A stretch of DNA of 59,078 nucleotides. Source: Atopobium sp. UBA1382. Its GTDB lineage: Bacteria; Actinomycetota; Coriobacteriia; Coriobacteriales; Atopobiaceae. Below are positions 16,990 to 25,070 of the stretch, in pieces. The position numbers and the translations under genes are program-made. The stretch covers positions 112,251 through 171,328 of the forward strand of contig DBQY01000016.1 in NCBI GenBank assembly GCA_002305805.1, read 5' to 3'. The notes under the pieces were generated by a model that did no database searches, was not told the DNA's origin, and saw only the letters and a list, made by a program, of their open reading frames with translations. Position 1 is the first letter of the stretch; the number at the start of each line of letters is the position of its first letter.

Positions 16990-18042
16990 ATGGCTGGCTG
17001 GACCAACAACGACCGACCCCCGGTGCCGCAGGGCATCACGGGGTCCGCGCAGGAGGGGCGGGGCATCGTCCCCCGCACCCCGGGGCAGGACGAGCGGCGC
17101 GGCGCGCCCTCCCTTCCCGTCGGGGCGGTCCTCTGCGCGCTGGGAGGCGCAGTGGCAAGCTCGACGCTCTCCTTCGTCGGGCCCGGCCTCGTGAGCTACG
17201 GGTACCTTTCCGTGGCGCCTCGGGGCGGCATTCGCGCCCGTGTTGTCTGCCTGGCCTCCATGCTCGTCCCGGCAGCTGTCGTGGGCATGCTCGCGGGCGT
17301 CTCGATGGCCGCCTCGGCCGTCGTAGCCTGTCTCATGGCCCTCGCGGTCTGCGAGCTGACGGCGTCGCATCGCCTGACCCCCGGCGCCCTGTGCGCCGTC
17401 GTGGGTGCTGGCGCTCTGGCGCTGCTCGGAGCGGACGAGCTCGTCGCGCTGGCAAACGGAACCACGCTGTCTGCCGACGTGCGCTCGCTCGTCGACGCAC
17501 TCCAGCAGCAGCTTGGTGACGCCCTCGTAGGCTCCTCCGCGCAGCTTGGCGCGGTGTGGGCCGCGGTCGAGCTCCTGTGGCCCGTGGCCTATGTCATGGC
17601 AGCCCTGGGCTCGTGCGTCTCGGCGCTCGTCGGCGCGCTCGTCGCGTCCCGTTCGAGTTCCGACGTCGCCCGGCTTCCGCGTCTCGCGGACTTCGACCTG
17701 CCTCTCTGGGTGGTCGCGGTTCTCGTTGCCTCGGTCGCCGGCATCGCGTTCGCGGTCTCCGTGGACGGCTCGGCCTCTCAGGTCGCGCTTGCCCTTTCGG
17801 CAAACGTTGCCATGGCCGTGAGGTTTGCCCTCGCGGCTCAGGGACTGGCCGTGCTCGTCTGGCTTGCGCGTGGGAAGGGCCTCGGCCCGTTCACGTCGAC
17901 GCTCATGGGCGTCGTTGCGCTCTATCTGGAAGTACAGTTCGTCGTATTGACCATCGCGGGCCTCGTTGACGTCTGGGCCAACTTCCGCCACCTCGATCGT
18001 GGCGTGCGGCCGGGCGCGACGGGCGCGACGATGCAGGACTAG
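16990..18042 (+). CDS. Membrane protein in the DUF2232 position (YybS-like)
   Basis: 350 aa: a polar, proline-rich 45-residue N-terminus, then about eight hydrophobic segments rich in Ala/Val/Leu. Position between rpsR and rplI, topology and length match DUF2232 (YybS-type) proteins, which share the ECF S-component-like fold and have no settled function. Starts 28 bp after rpsR and ends 36 bp before rplI, so it is inside the operon. Confidence 0.75.
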   Translation: MAGWTNNDRPPVPQGITGSAQEGRGIVPRTPGQDERRGAPSLPVGAVLCALGGAVASSTLSFVGPGLVSYGYLSVAPRGGIRARVVCLASMLVPAAVVGMLAGVSMAASAVVACLMALAVCELTASHRLTPGALCAVVGAGALALLGADELVALANGTTLSADVRSLVDALQQQLGDALVGSSAQLGAVWAAVELLWPVAYVMAALGSCVSALVGALVASRSSSDVARLPRLADFDLPLWVVAVLVASVAGIAFAVSVDGSASQVALALSANVAMAVRFALAAQGLAVLVWLARGKGLGPFTSTLMGVVALYLEVQFVVLTIAGLVDVWANFRHLDRGVRPGATGATMQD

Positions 18043-18078
18043 CGGCCGGGGAGACCCGACCGAACGAAGGAGTGTCTC

Positions 18079-18612
18079 ATGAAGGTCATTCTCTTGAGTG
18101 AGCTTCGGGGCAAGGGCGGCGAGGGTGACGTCGTTGACGTCGCCCAGGGCTTCGCGGAGAACTACCTGTTCCCCAACAAGATCGCCCAGCCCGCCACCCC
18201 GGGCAACATCAAGCAGCTCGAGGAGCGTCGTCACAACATCGAGAAGCGCGAGGCGGAGCGCATTGCCGCTGCCGAGGCCACCAAGGCCGCCCTCGACGGC
18301 AAGTCGGTGACCGTCGACGCCAAGATCGGCGAGGAGGGCCAGCTCTTCGGCTCCGTCACCCCCGCTCAGATTGCCGAGGCCATCCAGGCCCAGCTCGGCC
18401 TGGAGGTCGACCGCAAGCGCGTCGGCCGCGGCAACAACATCAAGACCTCCGGCAAGCACGCCGTCGAGGTCAACCTCTACCGTGAGATCACGGCCACGGT
18501 CAACGTCCTCGTGGGCGTGACCGAGGAGGAGGCCACCGAGACCGACGCCGGGGCTGAGGCCGAGGTCGTCGAGGAGGCCACCGAGGAGGTCGTCGAGGAG
18601 GCCGCCGAGTAG
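18079..18612 (+). CDS. rplI: 50S ribosomal protein L9
   Basis: 177 aa: MKVILLSELRGKGGEGDVVDVAQGFAENYLFPNKIA is the canonical L9 N-domain, followed by the long connecting helix and the C-terminal 23S-binding domain (LFGSVTPAQIAEAI). Unusually it ends in an extra Glu/Ala/Thr-rich tail of about 25 residues (EEATETDAGAEAEVVEEATEEVVEEAAE), longer than typical 150-aa L9. Ribosome site GAAGGAG. Confidence 0.96.
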   Translation: MKVILLSELRGKGGEGDVVDVAQGFAENYLFPNKIAQPATPGNIKQLEERRHNIEKREAERIAAAEATKAALDGKSVTVDAKIGEEGQLFGSVTPAQIAEAIQAQLGLEVDRKRVGRGNNIKTSGKHAVEVNLYREITATVNVLVGVTEEEATETDAGAEAEVVEEATEEVVEEAAE

Positions 18613-18689
18613 CCTCGGCTCACTTTTCGACGCCCGTGTTTCTGAGCTGCGGGTTTCTACACTATCCGCAGGTCAGCTTAGGGTAAGGA

Positions 18690-18723
18690 AACGCCCCGGA
18701 CTGCATGTTGCAGCCCGGGGCGT
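18690..18723 (+). terminator. Strong hairpin after rplI
   Basis: AACGCCCCGG-CTGCA and TGCAG-CCCGGGGCGTT form an almost perfect stem of about 15 bp with a three-base loop. Only TCTGTGG follows, so it may act with rho or as a 3' stabiliser. Confidence 0.65.
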
Positions 18724-19107
18724 TCTGTGGTTCTTGGAAATAAGACCAGTCTCTACCTGCGGTTTTGTTAATTAGTGCACCCCTTTATATACATTCCGAG
18801 ACCGCATCGGGTGGCTCAAACGGACGGTCAAATTGTTGAAAACTCGTCGACAACGTGACCAAAGCAGAAAGAAAAAACTTGTTGAAAACGTTGAAAGAGC
18901 GCATATTCGCCGTTCAGGTGCCCCGGGTTTCCGTCCTGCGGTGTAGAAGAGCGCGAGGAGCCAAATTCACCCCTTGACAGCCGTCTCTGAGAGTGCGTGC
19001 ACGTCCGTCGTCCGACTGAAACCGGCGGTTGTTCGTCGCATGCGGAGTGGAGCCACCATCGCTCGCGCTAGAATGGTCGGACGCAGAAAGAGGAGGAGGC
19101 CCCACGC
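18724..19107. other. 384-bp AT-rich region upstream of dnaB
   Basis: No gene. AT-rich compared with its surroundings. Two copies of TTGTTGAAAAC (about 18832 and 18879), a consensus -35 TTGACA at 18974-18979 without a matching -10, and TAGAAT at 19069-19074 as a candidate -10 for dnaB. Confidence 0.5.
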
Positions 19108-20490
19108 ATGAGCGACTACGACGTGAACCCCACCAGGATGACGGTCGACAACGGAGGCGCCATGCCCCAGGACGTCGAGGCGGAGGCCTCGGTCCTCTCT
19201 GCCATGATGGTCTCGACGGACGCCCTCCAGGAGTGCCTGATCGACCTTGAGCCCGATGACTTCTATCTCCCCTCCAACCGCACCGTGTTTCTCGCCATGC
19301 GGGAGATGTTCGACAAGAACCTCCCCGTGGACACGATCTCCCTCGCCGACTACCTCAAGAGCACCGGCGCGCTGGAGCGCGTGGGCGGCCGCAGCTTCCT
19401 GCTGGGCCTCGGCAACAACTCGCTCGCGCTCGTGGGATGGCGCCGCCACGTGGAGATGCTCCACCGCGACACCACCCTCAGAAAGATGATCAACGCCTCC
19501 GCGCAGATCACGGCGCTGGCCTTCGACGCGCCCGAGGACACCAAGGAGGTCGTGGACAAGGCCGAGCGCCTGCTGCTCGACGTCACCAACCGCGACGTCC
19601 GCTCGAGCGAGCAGTCCCTCGAGGAGATCATGAGCAACCTCTACGAGGAGCTGGGCGCCAACGCCGCCAACAAGGATCGCACGCTCGGCGTCTCGACCGG
19701 CTTCCCCAAGATCGACGAGTGCCTGCTCGGGCTGCGTCCGGGCCAGATGGTCGTCATCGGCGCCCGCCCGGGCGTGGGTAAGACCTCGTTCGCGCTCAAC
19801 CTGGCCACCAACGCCGCCTTTGCTGGGGCGTCCGTGGCGCTCTTCTCGCTCGAGATGTCCAAGGTGGAGATCGCGCAGCGCCTGCTCGCCGCCAACGCGC
19901 GCGTGGGACTGCAGGAGATCCGCTCCGCGCGCATCCGCAACGAGCAGTGGCCGCAGATTCTGCAGGCCACCAACGACCTCTCCCAGCTCGACATCGTGAT
20001 CGACGACACGCCCGGCACCACGGTGACGGAGATCCGCGCAAAGGCGCGCCGCATCCTGCACGGCAAGGAGCTGGGCCTCGTGATCATCGACTACCTGCAG
20101 CTCATCTCCCCGCCCGCCGGCCAGCGCCGCGCGGACAGCCGCGCCACCGAGGTCTCCGAGATGAGCCGTGGCATCAAGATCATGGCCAAGGACCTCGGCG
20201 TGCCCGTGGTGGCGCTCTCGCAGCTCAACCGTACCGTCGAGAACCGCACCGGCAAGCGCCCCCAGCTCTCCGACCTGCGCGAGTCCGGCTCCATCGAGCA
20301 GGACGCCGACATCGTCGCGCTGCTCGACCGCTCGATGAACGAGGACGAGGCCGCGCGCGACGACCGCCCGGCCATGAACGAGACCACGTTCATCATCGCC
20401 AAGAACCGCTCGGGCGCACTCGCCGACATTCCGCTCACGTTCCTGCCCGGCTCCACCAAGTTCGTCGAGGTCGACAGCTTCCACGACTAG
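19108..20490 (+). CDS. dnaB: Replicative DNA helicase DnaB
   Basis: 460 aa. Residues about 15-120 are the N-terminal primase-interacting domain (PQDVEAEASVLSAMM). The RecA-like C-domain has Walker A GARPGVGKTS (218-227), LGLVIIDYLQLI (Walker B), the SQLNRTVENR loop and DLRESGSIEQDAD. It unwinds the fork as a hexamer. No intein is present. Ribosome site GAGGAGG. The rplI-dnaB-purA order is conserved in Gram-positives. Confidence 0.98.
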   Translation: MSDYDVNPTRMTVDNGGAMPQDVEAEASVLSAMMVSTDALQECLIDLEPDDFYLPSNRTVFLAMREMFDKNLPVDTISLADYLKSTGALERVGGRSFLLGLGNNSLALVGWRRHVEMLHRDTTLRKMINASAQITALAFDAPEDTKEVVDKAERLLLDVTNRDVRSSEQSLEEIMSNLYEELGANAANKDRTLGVSTGFPKIDECLLGLRPGQMVVIGARPGVGKTSFALNLATNAAFAGASVALFSLEMSKVEIAQRLLAANARVGLQEIRSARIRNEQWPQILQATNDLSQLDIVIDDTPGTTVTEIRAKARRILHGKELGLVIIDYLQLISPPAGQRRADSRATEVSEMSRGIKIMAKDLGVPVVALSQLNRTVENRTGKRPQLSDLRESGSIEQDADIVALLDRSMNEDEAARDDRPAMNETTFIIAKNRSGALADIPLTFLPGSTKFVEVDSFHD

Positions 20491-20540
20491 GCGCGCCATG
20501 AGACAACCGAACCTGTCCCCTCTGTCTCGCCCGTCTGCCG

Positions 20541-20546
20541 TATAAT
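20541..20546 (+). promoter_or_regulatory. -10 box of purA
   Basis: A perfect TATAAT 37 bases before the purA ATG. The -35 region is pyrimidine-rich without a clear hexamer. Confidence 0.55.
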
Positions 20547-20582
20547 GTGAGTTCGTATGTGAATCGCGACGAAAGGGCGCAC

Positions 20583-21863
20583 ATGTCGGCATCGGTGCTC
20601 GTGGGAACTCAGTGGGGCGACGAGGGCAAGGGTAAGGTCACCGACCTCATCTCCGGCGACTTTGACGTGGTCTGCCGCTACGCCGGCGGTGCCAACGCCG
20701 GCCACACCGTCATCGCTAACGGCAAGAAGCTGGCGCTGCACCAGGTTCCCTCCGGTGTCATGTACGAGGGCACCTACCCCGTGATCGGCAACGGCTGCAT
20801 CGTCGACCCGGAGATTCTCCTCTCCGAGATCGACACGCTCGCCGAGCAGGGCATCTCCGCCGAGCGCCTCAAGATCTCCGGCAACGCGCACATCGTCATG
20901 CCCTACCACAAGGACCTCGACGGCGCGCACGAGAAGAAGCTCGGCAAGAACCTCATCGGTACCACCAAGCGCGGCGTCGGCCCCTGCTACATGGACAAGA
21001 TGAACCGCACCGGCCTGCGCATCCAGGACATGCTGGACGAGAAGATCTTCCGCGAGAAGCTCGAGAGCGCGCTGGCCTACACCAACCCCATCCTCGAGAA
21101 GGTCTACGAGCTGCCCACCTACACCGTCGAGCAGATCTGCGAGACCTATCTGCCCTACGCCGAGCGCATCCGCCCGTACATCGTGGAGAGCAGCCTCTTC
21201 CTCAACGAGCAGATCGAGAGCGGCAAGAGCGTGCTCTTCGAGGGCGCCCAGGCCACGATGCTCGACATCGACCACGGCACCTATCCGTTTGTCACCAGCT
21301 CCAACTGCACCGCCGGCGGCGCCGTCACCGGCTCGGGCGTGGGTCCCACCAACATCGACCGCGTCCTCGGCGTGGCCAAGGCCTACCTCACGCGCGTGGG
21401 CTCGGGCCCCTTCCCCACGGAGCTCTTCGACGAGATCGGCGACAGGCTCGGCGAGGTCGGCCACGAGTTCGGCGTGACCACCGGTCGCAAGCGCCGCTGC
21501 GGCTGGTACGACGCCGTCGTCGTCAACTACGCCGCGCGCGTGAACGGCCTCACGGACCTGGCCATCACCAAGCTCGACGTCCTCGGCTGCCTGGACGAGA
21601 TCAAGGTCTGCGTCGCCTACGAGTGCGACGGCGTGGAGTACCGCACCGTCCCCGAGCACCAGAGCGTCTTCTACCATGCCAAGCCGGTCTACGAGACCCT
21701 GCCCGGATGGAAGTGCGACATCTCCGGCATCCGCAACTTCTACCAGCTCCCGCGCGAGGCCAAGGATTACATCGACTTCCTCGAGCAGCTCGCCGGCGTG
21801 CGCGTCTCCATCATCACCGTCGGCCCGGACCGCGAGCAGACCATCGACCGCTACTGGCACTAG
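20583..21863 (+). CDS. purA: Adenylosuccinate synthetase
   Basis: 426 aa. It converts IMP, aspartate and GTP to adenylosuccinate, the first step from IMP to AMP. The GTP-binding GTQWGDEGKGKVTD is at residues 8-21, with NAGHTVI and the C-terminal TTGRKRRCGW and SVGPDR-like VGPDREQT signatures. ATG 20583 is used because the domain begins two residues later; an upstream in-frame GTG would add an unrelated leader. Confidence 0.97.
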   Translation: MSASVLVGTQWGDEGKGKVTDLISGDFDVVCRYAGGANAGHTVIANGKKLALHQVPSGVMYEGTYPVIGNGCIVDPEILLSEIDTLAEQGISAERLKISGNAHIVMPYHKDLDGAHEKKLGKNLIGTTKRGVGPCYMDKMNRTGLRIQDMLDEKIFREKLESALAYTNPILEKVYELPTYTVEQICETYLPYAERIRPYIVESSLFLNEQIESGKSVLFEGAQATMLDIDHGTYPFVTSSNCTAGGAVTGSGVGPTNIDRVLGVAKAYLTRVGSGPFPTELFDEIGDRLGEVGHEFGVTTGRKRRCGWYDAVVVNYAARVNGLTDLAITKLDVLGCLDEIKVCVAYECDGVEYRTVPEHQSVFYHAKPVYETLPGWKCDISGIRNFYQLPREAKDYIDFLEQLAGVRVSIITVGPDREQTIDRYWH

Positions 21864-21876
21864 GCGGGAGGCCCGC

Positions 21877-22779
21877 GTGGCCGAGAAGGACTTCGCGATC
21901 GTCTGTGACGCCACGAGCGACCTGCCCCTCTCGTTCCTCGAGAAGGCGCGGGTCGAGTTCGTGAGGCTTCCGCCTGCGCATGGCTCCGGCCCGACGGCCG
22001 CGACGGCGCTCGAGCGCACCTATCGCACGCTCGCCAGGCAGGGCTTCTCGCGCGTGGTGTCCGTGCACTCCTCGGCGTCCTTCTCGCCCGCCGTCGACGA
22101 GGCGCGCCGTGCCGCCGCTGCCTGCGCGGACGTGGTCGACGTACGGATTGTTGCCTCCGGGTCGGCCTCCGCCGCCACGGGCATGCTGATCGACCGCGCC
22201 GCGCGCTATCGCCATTTTGACGTTGCCTTTGAGGACGCGGTCGCCGGGCTTGGGGAGCTTGCCTCCCACGTGCGCCTGCTCGCGATTCCCGCGCCGTCCT
22301 CGCGCCTCGTCGTGCGCCGCCCGCGCCGCACGCGCGCCGGGCTGATCGGCCGTGCCGCGGCGACCCTGCGCGTGCGCATGACCGGCGAGCGCGGGCTCTA
22401 CCTGCTCTCCCAGGGCAACGTCACCCAGCTCGCGCGCAACAACGACCTCGACGAGCTCACCCATCGCCTGGCCCACGCGGTCTCGACCGTATGCGCCAAC
22501 GAGGGCCAGCTCGTCCATGCGCTGACCGCGTCCAAGAACGTCCGCGGCCTGCGTGCCGTCGAGCGTGCGATCGGGGAATCCGGTGTGGACTCGACCTGTC
22601 TGGGAGCGGTCCGTGCGACTGCGCTCACCGAGGGCGTTCTGGGGACGGGTGCCGTCGCGGTGGCAATCGCGCCGCGCTCCGCCTACTGGCGCGACGAGGC
22701 CACGCTGGAAGGTTTGGGTTCACAAGACAGCGCTCTCGAGAGTAGCGACGAGCAAAACCGCAGGATTGGTGAGCACTGA
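21877..22779 (+). CDS. DegV-family fatty-acid-binding protein (divergent)
   Basis: 300 aa. It starts with AIVCDATSDLPLSFLEKARVEFVRLPP, matching the DegV opening (D-S/A-T-S-D-L-P then v.vvPl). DegV/FakB proteins bind fatty acids and present them to a fatty-acid kinase. The usual loop that contacts the lipid carboxylate is not clear here, and the central part is Arg/Ala-rich, so the binding function is less certain than the fold. GTG 21877 has GGGAGG at five bases and lies 13 bp after purA. Its 3' end contains one arm of a long inverted repeat (22710-22723). Confidence 0.75.
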   Translation: MAEKDFAIVCDATSDLPLSFLEKARVEFVRLPPAHGSGPTAATALERTYRTLARQGFSRVVSVHSSASFSPAVDEARRAAAACADVVDVRIVASGSASAATGMLIDRAARYRHFDVAFEDAVAGLGELASHVRLLAIPAPSSRLVVRRPRRTRAGLIGRAAATLRVRMTGERGLYLLSQGNVTQLARNNDLDELTHRLAHAVSTVCANEGQLVHALTASKNVRGLRAVERAIGESGVDSTCLGAVRATALTEGVLGTGAVAVAIAPRSAYWRDEATLEGLGSQDSALESSDEQNRRIGEH

Positions 22780-22802
22780 CGGAGTAACGTGAACCCAAAC
22801 CT
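22710..22802. repeat. Perfect 14-bp inverted repeat spanning the degV-purD junction
   Basis: AGGTTTGGGTTCAC (22710-22723, inside the degV-like gene) pairs exactly with GTGAACCCAAACCT (22789-22802). The 65-nt loop contains a smaller hairpin, CGCTCTCGAGAGTAGCG, plus the stop codon. This would put the degV stop and the purD leader into one folded RNA. Confidence 0.8.
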
Positions 22803-22854
22803 CACGGAACAGGGAACAAAGACGGCCCCGCGGGGCCCGAACAAGGAGGTTTTC

Positions 22855-24144
22855 ATGAACAAGAAGGTCGACATCCTGCTTCTGGGCTCCGGCGGGCGCG
22901 AGCATGCGCTTCTCGTCAAGCTCGCGGAGTCCCCGCGCGCGGGCAAGCTCTACGTGGCGCCCGGCAACGGCGGCATGGACGTCATGGCCGAGAAGGCCGA
23001 AGGCCTGGACGCCGAGTCCCCGGTCGCGGTGGCCGAGTGGGCGCGCGCCCACGAGATCGGCCTCGTGGTCATCGGGCCGGAGGCGCCGCTCGTGGAGGGC
23101 GTCGCGGACGCCGTGCGCTCCGCGGGCATCGCGTGCTTTGGCCCCAACGGCGACGCCGCCCAGATGGAGGGCTCCAAGAAATTCGCCAAGCAGGTCATGA
23201 GCCGCGCCGGCGTGCCCACCGCCGCCTATCGCAGCTTCACCGACGAGGAGTCCTGCGCGGACTACGTCCGCCGCGAGGGCGCCCCGATCGTCATCAAGGC
23301 CGACGGCCTGGCCGCGGGCAAGGGCGTAATCGTGGCCAAGACCACCGATGAGGCCCTGGCCGGCGTCCACGAGTGCTTCTCGGGCGCGTTCGGCGATGCC
23401 GGCGCCACCGTCGTCGTGGAGGAGACCCTCGACGGCCCCGAGTGCTCGCTGCTGGCGCTCACTGACGGCAAGACCGTGGTGCCGCTCGCCACCGCGCAGG
23501 ACCACAAGCGCGCCCTTGACGGCGACAAGGGTCCCAACACGGGCGGCATGGGCGTCTACTCGCCGGTTCCCGAGCACCTGGTCTCCGCGGAGCAGCTCGA
23601 CGCGATGGTCGAGGTTGAGCGCAAGGTCGTGGCCGAGCTCGCCGAGGAGGGCATCACCTACTCCGGCTGCCTCTACGGCGGCTTCATGCTCACGTCCGAG
23701 GGCCCCAAGGTCCTGGAGTTCAACGCGCGCTTCGGCGATCCCGAGACCCAGGTCGTGCTGCCGCGCATGAAGGGCGACCTCGTGGGGCTCTTCCTCGCGT
23801 GCGACGACGGTACCCTCTCCGAGGACATGGTCTCCTGGGACGACGACTGGGCGGTCTCGGTGGTGCTCACCTCCGCCGGCTACCCCGGCGCGTACGAGAA
23901 GGGCAAGGTCATCACCGGCATCGAGCGCGCCGAGGAGCTCCCCGGCGTGACCGTCTACCACGCCGGCACCGCGCTCGCCGAGGACGGCTCGCTCGTCACC
24001 GCCGGCGGCCGCGTGCTCGACGTCACCGCCGTGGCGCCCACCTTCGAGGAGGCCCGCGAGCGCGCCTACGCCGCCTGCGAGCTCATCGACTTCGAGGGCA
24101 AGACGTATCGCAGCGACATCGGCATGCGCGCGATCAAGCGGTAG
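22855..24144 (+). CDS. purD: Phosphoribosylamine-glycine ligase
   Basis: 429 aa. The ATP-grasp enzyme joining phosphoribosylamine and glycine, second step of purine synthesis. Visible signatures are LLLGSGGREHAL, VIGPEAPL, the ATP-grasp VIKADGLAAGKGVIVA, DHKRALDGDKGPNTGGMG and FNARFGDPETQ. ATG 22855 follows AAGGAGG at six bases. A CCCCGCGGGG hairpin (about 22826) lies in the leader. It is separated from the purE-purF-purM-purN operon by more than 22 kb. Confidence 0.97.
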   Translation: MNKKVDILLLGSGGREHALLVKLAESPRAGKLYVAPGNGGMDVMAEKAEGLDAESPVAVAEWARAHEIGLVVIGPEAPLVEGVADAVRSAGIACFGPNGDAAQMEGSKKFAKQVMSRAGVPTAAYRSFTDEESCADYVRREGAPIVIKADGLAAGKGVIVAKTTDEALAGVHECFSGAFGDAGATVVVEETLDGPECSLLALTDGKTVVPLATAQDHKRALDGDKGPNTGGMGVYSPVPEHLVSAEQLDAMVEVERKVVAELAEEGITYSGCLYGGFMLTSEGPKVLEFNARFGDPETQVVLPRMKGDLVGLFLACDDGTLSEDMVSWDDDWAVSVVLTSAGYPGAYEKGKVITGIERAEELPGVTVYHAGTALAEDGSLVTAGGRVLDVTAVAPTFEEARERAYAACELIDFEGKTYRSDIGMRAIKR

Positions 24145-24180
24145 CGCGCCGACCCGCACGGAAGGGCATCTGCCTCGCGC

Positions 24181-24259
24181 GTGGCCGCTCGTGAATTCAC
24201 GGGCGGCCACTTTCTGCGCCAAAGCCGAGAAGAACCCGCCATCGTGAATTCACAGGCGG
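24181..24259. promoter_or_regulatory. Two palindromes sharing a GTGAATTCAC core
   Basis: 24181-24210 is GTGGCCGC/GCGGCCAC flanking CGTGAATTCACG. 24236-24259 is CCGCC/GGCGG flanking the same TCGTGAATTCAC core. They lie between purD and the MNT gene. The first could be a purD terminator. The shared central palindrome in both suggests a protein-binding operator. Confidence 0.6.
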
Positions 24260-24274
24260 TCGTCAGCGATGCAT

Positions 24275-24293
24275 CCGTTGCCCTATCATGAGG
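24275..24293 (+). promoter_or_regulatory. Shared promoter element, copy 1
   Basis: CCGTTGCCCTATCATGAGG, with TATCAT as a candidate -10, lies 14 bases before the MNT start. Exactly the same 19 bases occur at 25021-25039, upstream of the Nudix gene. Confidence 0.55.
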
Positions 24294-24306
24294 GCAGGAG
24301 GTCCGC

Positions 24307-24600
24307 ATGGCAGCAGTTCCCATCGAGCAGGTCTATCGCCAGATCGTCGAGTTCGCGCGCGCCGCGGGCGCCCGGCGCGTAGTGCTCTTTGGCTCGCGCG
24401 CGCGGGGGACCAACCAGCCCCGGAGCGACATAGACCTCGCCGTCGAGGGATGCCCCGACTTCCCGGATCTTGAGGACCGCCTGCAAAACGAGCTCTGGTC
24501 CTTGCTTAGACTTGACGTGGTCAATCTGGACGATCCCGTATCCGATGACCTTCGCGCGGAGATTGCCCGCGACGGAAAGGTGCTCTATGAAGAAGTATGA
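24307..24600 (+). CDS. Minimal nucleotidyltransferase (MNT), antitoxin of a HEPN/MNT pair
   Basis: 97 aa. The polymerase-beta-like core GSRARG...RSDIDLAV (residues 33-50) supplies the Gly-Ser motif and the Asp pair that bind metal and ATP; a further Asp lies in LLRLDVVNLDD. Stand-alone MNTs of this size act as antitoxins that add AMP to a HEPN ribonuclease partner. The partner gene starts inside this one (14-nt overlap), so they are translationally coupled. Confidence 0.88.
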   Translation: MAAVPIEQVYRQIVEFARAAGARRVVLFGSRARGTNQPRSDIDLAVEGCPDFPDLEDRLQNELWSLLRLDVVNLDDPVSDDLRAEIARDGKVLYEEV

Positions 24601-24997
24601 GAACTATGTCGCCGCGTTCGACGTGCTCAGGCGTGCTCCTGAGCAGGATCTCACTAACGACTTCGTCCAGAGCGGCATCATCGATAAGTTTGCGGTGCAG
24701 TTCGAGCTCGGCTGGAAGCTGCTCAAGCGCCTGCTCGCATACGAGGGGGAGCCGGCCGCCGCAACGGGCTCCCCATGCGACGTGCTGAAGGCCGCCTCGG
24801 CGATTTACGACTTCATGGACGAGGACGTGTGGCTGTCCATGCTCCGCGACCGTAACAAGATGATGCACATATATGATGCCAACGAGGCCGCGTCGCTGCT
24901 CAAGGCGACGCTCGAGCGCTACCTGCCCGAGTTCGAGCGCCTGCAAGAGGGACTTCTTGCTCGTTACGGGGAGATGCTCACCGCCCCGGACGAGTAA
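24587..24997 (+). CDS. HEPN-domain toxin (HI0074-type nucleotidyltransferase partner)
   Basis: 136 aa, all-helical: MKKYENYVAAFDVLRRAPEQ, then FAVQFELGWKLLKRLL, which is characteristic of the HI0074 'nucleotidyltransferase substrate-binding' family, and RDRNKMMHIYD, which carries the R-x4-6-H catalytic motif of HEPN RNases and a nearby Tyr. That Tyr is the usual AMPylation target in type VII toxin-antitoxin systems. Start ATG 24587 overlaps the MNT gene, with GGAAAGG upstream. Confidence 0.88.
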   Translation: MKKYENYVAAFDVLRRAPEQDLTNDFVQSGIIDKFAVQFELGWKLLKRLLAYEGEPAAATGSPCDVLKAASAIYDFMDEDVWLSMLRDRNKMMHIYDANEAASLLKATLERYLPEFERLQEGLLARYGEMLTAPDE

Positions 24998-25020
24998 AAG
25001 GGCCTCGTCGTGCCCCGCGC

Positions 25021-25039
25021 CCGTTGCCCTATCATGAGG
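25021..25039 (+). promoter_or_regulatory. Shared promoter element, copy 2
   Basis: Identical 19-bp copy of 24275-24293, here 32 bases before the Nudix start. Its presence before two unrelated neighbouring units suggests a common regulator or sigma factor, or a small duplication. Confidence 0.55.
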
Positions 25040-25070
25040 ACGAGAAGAACCACGTGACCAAGGAGGACCC

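Noticed and set aside
22780..22854. Purine riboswitch before purD
   Set aside because: The hairpins do not show the conserved purine aptamer junction; only inverted repeats are visible.
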